Shown one piece after another: positions 58,815 through 64,000 of a stretch of DNA of 64,000 nt. Under the pieces are notes generated by a model. It did no database searches. It was not told the origin of the DNA and was given only the letters and a program-made list of their open reading frames with translations. Every line of letters begins with the position of its first letter. Positions within the stretch are counted from its first letter, which is position 1. The stretch is from positions 2,287,519-2,351,518 of the forward strand of contig NW_006763294.1 of assembly GCF_000218685.1 (NCBI RefSeq), read 5' to 3'. A program made the position numbers and the translations under genes. This DNA is from Serpula lacrymans var. lacrymans S7.9 (Eukaryota > Basidiomycota > Agaricomycetes > Boletales > Serpulaceae).

Positions 58815-61000
58815 GTGGTCACTGTCCCTACAGAATATCTATCCCATGAAGCCATCAAAAAGAAATCCTATACCAACCTTGTAGAGGCTTGTCAGAAAGC
58901 TGAAGCGGCAGGCCAAGAAGCAGACTTACAAGAATCACTTCGAAATTTTGTCCGCCAACAATGCAATGGCCGCACCCCCTATTCATGGCAAGTGGACACT
59001 GCTGAGGCCTTTACTTTGGGACTCGACTGCACCATTATTGCTGGCACAGGATCTGGAAAGACTTTGGCTTATGCCATGCCATCCTTCATACAGAAGGATG
59101 GCATGACAGTCGTTATATCGCCGTTGAAAACTATAGAAGAGGAACAGGCCGATCAGTTTCGTGCATGGGGCATACAGTCAGTTGCAGTAAATGGAGACAC
59201 ATATAATCAAGACTTACACAAGGTAAGTCTATTTCTCGAGTCTCTATGTTGCTTTAAACTCGTCGGCATCTGTAGGAGCTCGAGGACCTTAAATATCAAA
59301 TATTGTTAGCATCACCAGAATTGACAATTGAAAACCCCCAATTCAATGCATTGTTGTGCTCACCTGCTTTTCAGAAATGTGTACTTGGATACATAGTTGA
59401 CGAAGCCCACTGTATCTCACAGTGGGGAGGTGACTTTCGGCCAGTGTATGTTAAATTCAATAGGCTCCGTTCATTTGTGCCTCTAGGCACACCTATATAT
59501 GCAATGTCAGCTACAATGTCCCCTGCTGTCTTGGCCAAGGTTCGAAAAACACTGCACATTAGCGCATCAAAATCCTTTCATTTAAACTTGGGAAATGACC
59601 GACCTAATGTAACGCAGGAGCTTCGCATCATCGCTGGCTCCACAGACTATTCGGCCCTTGATTTCATTGTCAAAGATGCACAGGCTGCCAATGAAATACC
59701 ACGGGCACTCATCTTTGTTAACACTGTTAGTCAGTCCCAGGCTGGCTTTTGGAGACTCCATGGAATTGTATCTGACCAACTAAAGAGTCAAATCAGTTAT
59801 TTGAATGCCAGGCGCTCGCCACGCACCAGGAAAACTGTCTTGCGTGACTTTCGTGAAGGAAAAATAAGGGTCATGTTTGTGACCGAAATAGGTGGCATGG
59901 TTAGCATTTGAATCAATTTAATAAGCTTGCTTTGTCTAATAATTAAACAGGGACTCGACATACCAGATGTCGAGTTGGTGATCCAATTTGGAGTCCCATC
60001 ATCACTGTCAGTATGGCTCCAAAGAGCAGGCTGAGCTGTCCGCAACTTCAGTCTTCAAGGACGTGCTATAATGATGGTTGAAGTGTCAGTGCTTCAAAGT
60101 GTTAGTAAAAAAAAGAAAGGCAGAACTGGAGAAGAGAACTTAGAGTCAGAAGATGAGCTTGAAGACTCAGACCACGAGATTGGAATAGAGAAAGATCCAA
60201 TGTACCGCAAGAAAATAGAAGAGCCTCTTCGAGCCTGGATTGAAACCACAGGTGGTTGGCGTGATATTGCAGATGCATTTTACAATAATCCACCCAGCCG
60301 TACACGTAGGTTGCACATTTTCTGTGGCAGCGTGAGATTCTGATGTTTGAACCTAGCACCTACCAGCGTCTGCTGTGACAACTGTGACAGAACTGCGACG
60401 GGCCTTATGCCCTCCAATATTATTTTACCTCCACTCAGTCCTGCTCACACATCCTCCAAAACTAGCGACGAGGAGCAGGAAAACACACCTACCCATGAAC
60501 AGAATGCAATGGGCAAGCATGTGATGAAAACTGCTGATCAGAATTCCCCACTCACTCGACGCACAGGCCAACATCTCCAAACCATCAAGGATGCTCTGGA
60601 CCATTGACGTGTGACTATCCGCCAGTGTGACTATCCCCACTGCTCATTTACTGGCCTCGCCCTTCTCCCCAATCTCACTCTAAAATCAATAGCCTCTAAT
60701 TGTTTGTGGAAAACGATCAATGATCTTTGTGGATCTCTCGGGGCCTCATGGCCATTAGTTGATGTATATGGTGGTGAGGTTCTGGACTTGGTGAGGCAGT
60801 TGGATGACAAAGTGCAAGAGTCTTGTGAAGGGGCCAAAGTCGAGAAACGCCAAGCAAAGAAGCTTGCAAGGGAGGCCGTGAAGGAGGAGAAGAAGGCTAT
60901 AGGAAGGGAGCTGAAAGTGCAGAAACGAAGCTCACACCGAGTCCGCAATTCCAGCGCAAGTGGTAAAGAAAATGTACCACTGCCTGGTACCTCAGAGTAA
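58815..61000 (+). pseudogene. RecQ-family helicase, inactivated copy
   Basis: Same gene as 7972-10157, with the same three introns. Inactivating differences: the start is GTG (58815) where the other copy has ATG; motif VI reads LQRAG-stop-AVR because CGA became TGA near 60033, removing the arginine of the motif; and a further TGA replaces a TGG tryptophan codon near 60605. It keeps glutamate in VTEIGGM before motif V and tryptophan at the site where the left copy has a late stop, so a combined consensus would be intact. Walker A AGTGSGKT and DEAH are unchanged. Confidence 0.85.
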
Positions 61001-61518
61001 GTTATTTCTTTACTTACCGGCTGATACCACTGATACTCTTTCTTGTAAGGTTCCAAATAAATGTCAACACACCCTCAGTCCCGCTAGACGCAACTCAAAC
61101 TTTGTATGCCACCTGGACCTTAACACCATCATCCTCCACTGCTGTGCCGTCGTTTTCACCTTTCACTCCCTCATTTTTTGCCAGTTCTTTTCAGCCCAAT
61201 ACGGAGACCTACAAGGGCTAGCAGGAGGTGCAATACCTTGGACTATAGTACTGTATATAGAACAAGTGAATATATATATTTATCTTTTATCCTCTTGTTC
61301 GAGAGTGCCGCTCCCCTTGAGATGATATACTAAGGACTCGCTTTATCCTCCGTGGGTCAGGTAATACATTCTGGTATATCTCTCAGTACCGCTTACCTCA
61401 AGCCTCGAGTTGTTCACCCTCCCATGCTACTGACAGACGATACACTCATGGACTTCCTCCATCCTCCGTGGGTCAGGTAATACGTTCTGGCATTCGTTAT
61501 AGTACATTTGTCACTACC

Positions 61519-62815
61519 CTACCATATCTCCTGTGTTGCCCGAACATAACTTCTATTATTCCACCATCTTGCCAATGTCCCTTTTGTGAGTATGTTGAAA
61601 GATCCTTTCGTCACAACATCCATAGTCCCATCTGCTTTAGTCTTCACCTCTCGTCCATCCTGCTGTGTGTGAATATTTGAGGCAATGTATGCATTATGCA
61701 GGATCTTGATATCCTTCTCCTTGAGTGGGTCAGAGTGGTGTAGGCCTCGTTGAAGCGTCCAAATTTGAAGTTCTGTATGCTTGCGCACAGCTCTGAGTGT
61801 GGGAATGGCTGGGGAAGTTTTCTTCATAAGAGCCCAAGATACATTTGGGCCACGAGTTCCAAATGTAACCTTTGTGTCCTTGATATTATGTTCCTGCCCT
61901 TTGTCTATAGGCAGAAATCCGAGGGGGTGGCCGGTCGTGTTCATCAACCAGCAACTGTGAAGAACAAAGTCTCTGTCAAGTACAAGTTAGTAAATTCCAA
62001 CAAAATGCGAGAGAACTGTACTTTAGTTCTGGTGGCCATTCGTGCTGCAGACATTGTAGTAGCTCTAGCACTTCAATAGTATACCTTTTGTTATTACCTC
62101 CCGCAAAACGATACAAAAGATGGGGCAGAGTCTCCTCCATTATTCCCACATCACCGCATTCCATGGCCCTCTCTAAATCTATATACCTCAACACATCACG
62201 ATTCCACAAGATGCTCTGACGCAAGACTTTGTCCTGTGTGTTTTTGCTTTGCAGGTGAATGGCCTCTAAGGCAGTACTAGATGCGAGTGTCTTCAAAATT
62301 TCTTCTGCAAGATGGAAAAATTGGCCTGGGGATTTGCAACGGAGATGTGCCAGGGTCTCTACTTCACCCACAACTGTCCAACATGCGCAAAAGTGTGCTT
62401 CAGCAACTTGAGTGATTGCATCATGCAGATTCTGATGGAAAGGCCCTTGGGTTTGCACAAAACCCAGTCCTTTTCTTTCGAGCAAAGTGAAAGCATGCAT
62501 AAGGCCCCGGCCAGCTGTAGTCCCTAAGTACTGCTTGTGCAGTGAGTTAGCAAATGCCATCTGTAAATGAAACCACCCAAAGATGGGTACGAGCCAGTCC
62601 AAACGGTCAAAGGAATTGTGATCCTGAGCACGGAACCTAAAAAGTCCTCGTAGCCGCTCCACTGTTAGCTGGTCACCAACCCATGGGATTACTCGTTCAA
62701 GACCAGTCTTCTTATGTTCGTCAAGAGAGTCCAGCCGAAGCTGGGAAAACCACTTGCCCAAAAGCATCTCATTGCCTTCATAGCTGCCTTCTTCAATATG
62801 TACTGTTCCCAGCAT
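61519..62815 (-). pseudogene. DUF6589 gene, 5'-truncated copy
   Basis: Carries the C-terminal part of the DUF6589 protein from QYMLGTVHIEE-equivalent sequence to the stop at 61519. The N-terminal half is gone, cut at about 62819 by unrelated sequence. The part present is cleaner than the left copy: RFRAQDHNSFDRLDW and NSLHKQYLGTTAG agree better with the family. The last exon (NTTGHPLGFLPIDKGQEHNI) reads through to the stop without interruption after an intron near 61953-62020. Confidence 0.8.
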
Positions 62816-63050
62816 GTACTGTGAGGCAACGATAAACTATAACAAAAACGAAACCTGTCTCCTTCTGCACTTGCAGGGAGCAAGGGGTTCAATGAGCTTG
62901 AGGTCGACAGACGCTAGTAAATATAGCGAGTAGAGGACTTTGAGAGGTAAGCTTCAAAGGTTTTCATTGAGGAGTAAAGCGGGTAAATTCAGTAATAGAA
63001 AACTAAGAAGCCATACATAAATAAGTAAGGCTTTATATAGTGAACTGTTT

Positions 63051-63096
63051 GTTCCTCAGACCGAAAGGAGAATATACGAAAAGTGGTCTGAGGAAT
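63051..63096. repeat. Inverted repeat / hairpin
   Basis: TTCCTCAGACC near 63052 pairs with GGTCTGAGGAA near 63085 across a purine-rich loop of about 22 nt. Located just after the TATATAG-like box of the unidentified element. Confidence 0.7.
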
Positions 63097-63199
63097 CAAT
63101 CGACCAATAAGAAAAAGAGAAAACAACTATTATATGACTTTTAACTTGATTAATCAGCAGGTGAGAGATTTGTACTAATAATAGAGGTTTGTCACGCGT

Positions 63200-63240
63200 G
63201 TTCAGGAACCGTATCCTCATGATGAGGTACAATCCTGAAC
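63200..63240. repeat. Two-stage hairpin
   Basis: Outer arms GTTCAGGA and TCCTGAAC enclose an inner stem formed by TCCTCAT/ATGAGG, nearly the whole 41-bp stretch being self-complementary. Could form a cruciform or an RNA stem. Confidence 0.7.
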
Positions 63241-64000
63241 AAGGCGTTATTAGTATACCCAGGCTTTACTGGGGCTTGGAGCTGGTTGGCGAGATGCCTA
63301 CTACCAGTCCCTACCCAGTGTGCTGGCTGGCTGGGAGCGATGCCCAGTCTCTGATCTGTGATATAAAATGGTAGCGATGGTTAAGAAAGCCTGTGAGGGC
63401 TATGAGAAGTAAAACGGCAAACGATACCTCTAGCCCTAGAGCCAGAGGCGTAATGGGAAAAGTGTTCGAGAGCCAAGACATAGCAAAGATAAGGAAATAA
63501 GAAAACGGTCCTTACAAGGATGGGTGAAGACCCGAAGGGTCTTTCGGTTTGAAACATGTCCTAGATCCTAGAGTCTCGAGGTGAGCTGGGGGCAGGCTGG
63601 GTACCAATCAGCTTCACTGTTTTGAGAGATTTTTGGAGTCTGGGAACAGTGCGTCAGACAAAATTTGAGTGAATTCAAAATTTGACTAAGTACAGGCTGG
63701 AATGAATGATAATCTTTGTCTGACAGCCTGAGAGAGGGAGAGGGGGGTGGGTGCAAAAGAAACAAGCTAGCTAGCTATTATGGAGGCTATGACAATAGCG
63801 ATGATGTGGCAGCGAGGGAAGGAGAAACGCGTGCCACATCACTGTCTCCTCCATAGACTAACTTCTACGCGTGCCTTGCTTCTCGGCATTGCTTAGAATA
63901 TCATCTATGATTTTTGACGTCTGTTTCTAGTAGTAGAGGAAATAAATTAGTGATTATTGGTTTTGAGAAAAGGATGGGTTAAGACCCAAAGGGTCTTTCA

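Larger units (their letters stand above)
58557..62819. mobile_element. Second, inverted and truncated copy of the RecQ/DUF6589 element
   Basis: Begins with the same TIR (TCTCGAACCAGACGTTTTGG at 58557) and runs colinear, in inverted orientation, with 10414 down to about 6151 of the first element. The two are nearly identical by eye over about 4.2 kb. Similarity stops inside the DUF6589 gene at about 62819, where unrelated sequence starting TGTGAGGCAACG begins. The distal end and TIR are not in the window. Confidence 0.88.
62820..64000. mobile_element. Unidentified insertion, possibly the edge of an LTR element
   Basis: Starts TGTGAGGCAACG exactly where the DUF6589 homology ends, so the truncation is probably by insertion. 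A TATATAG box-like stretch lies near 63036 and a PBS-like TGGTAGCGATGG at 63370, which would suit an LTR of about 550 bp reading rightward. No gag or pol is in the window, and neither the LTR 3' end nor a target duplication can be shown. A palindrome-bearing segment (GGGTGAAGACCCGAAGGGTC at 63525) recurs as GGGTTAAGACCCAAAGGGTC near 63976. Confidence 0.4.

Noticed and set aside
62820..62892. Frame extending the right DUF6589 copy upstream with an in-frame ATG
   Set aside because: The upstream residues match neither the left copy nor the family, so this is chance read-through into the inserted sequence.

Overview
The window reads as nuclear DNA of a mushroom-forming basidiomycete (Agaricomycetes, probably Agaricales). 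The signs are dense spliceosomal introns of about 50-70 nt with GTRNGT donors, and a set of gene families typical of that class: FKS1 glucan synthase, an A-T-R adenylate-forming reductase, a heme-thiolate peroxygenase-like protein, alpha-kinase, DUF6589, the rva_4-type integrase core and a NACHT NLR. The genus cannot be read from the sequence. All product names rest on motif recognition by eye; no database search was run.

Layout. 1-4.5 kb is a graveyard of mobile elements: a Helitron PIF1 helicase remnant, a decayed pogo-type transposase, and a SAP-domain gene split by a 416-bp solo LTR with a clean 5-bp target duplication. 4.58-10.42 kb is a TIR-bounded element carrying a DUF6589 gene and a RecQ-family helicase, facing each other. 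A second, inverted, truncated copy lies at 58.56-62.82 kb. Between them is mostly host sequence: a small two-TM protein (10.8-11.7), FKS1 (12.3-18.3), an A-T-R reductase that appears frameshifted (19.0-23.3, minus), an unrecognised membrane/luminal protein (23.5-26.0, minus), a peroxygenase-like gene (27.0-28.0), a YIPF1/2-type Golgi protein (28.2-29.4, minus), an APC amino-acid transporter (30.0-32.7), a Copia remnant (33.0-34.5, minus), a mitochondrial TcdA/Tcd1-type E1-like enzyme (34.6-43.7), a serine carboxypeptidase (44.2-46.4, minus), a PcaB-like lyase (47.0-48.4), a GH5 sterylglucosidase/glucocerebrosidase-like enzyme (48.6-51.6, minus) and a NACHT NLR gene (53.1-57.6, minus).

Three structures stand out. 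(1) After its NACHT exon, the NLR gene continues for 2.7 kb as a chain of about 28 exons of exactly 3 nt, each between canonical splice sites and separated by introns of about 50-120 nt. The middle of this tail is a tandem array of 71-bp units, each a 68-nt intron plus one codon. The intron part is nearly constant while the codon changes from unit to unit. (2) A 7.3-kb element with 253-bp near-perfect TIRs, carrying an alpha-kinase, a DDE integrase-like protein and a Cauli_VI/RNase H1-N-domain protein, has inserted inside what was a 56-nt intron of the TcdA-type gene. (3) The RecQ+DUF6589 element has TIRs that each fold into a nested hairpin. It occurs as an inverted pair flanking 48 kb of host genes, and the two copies carry different inactivating mutations.
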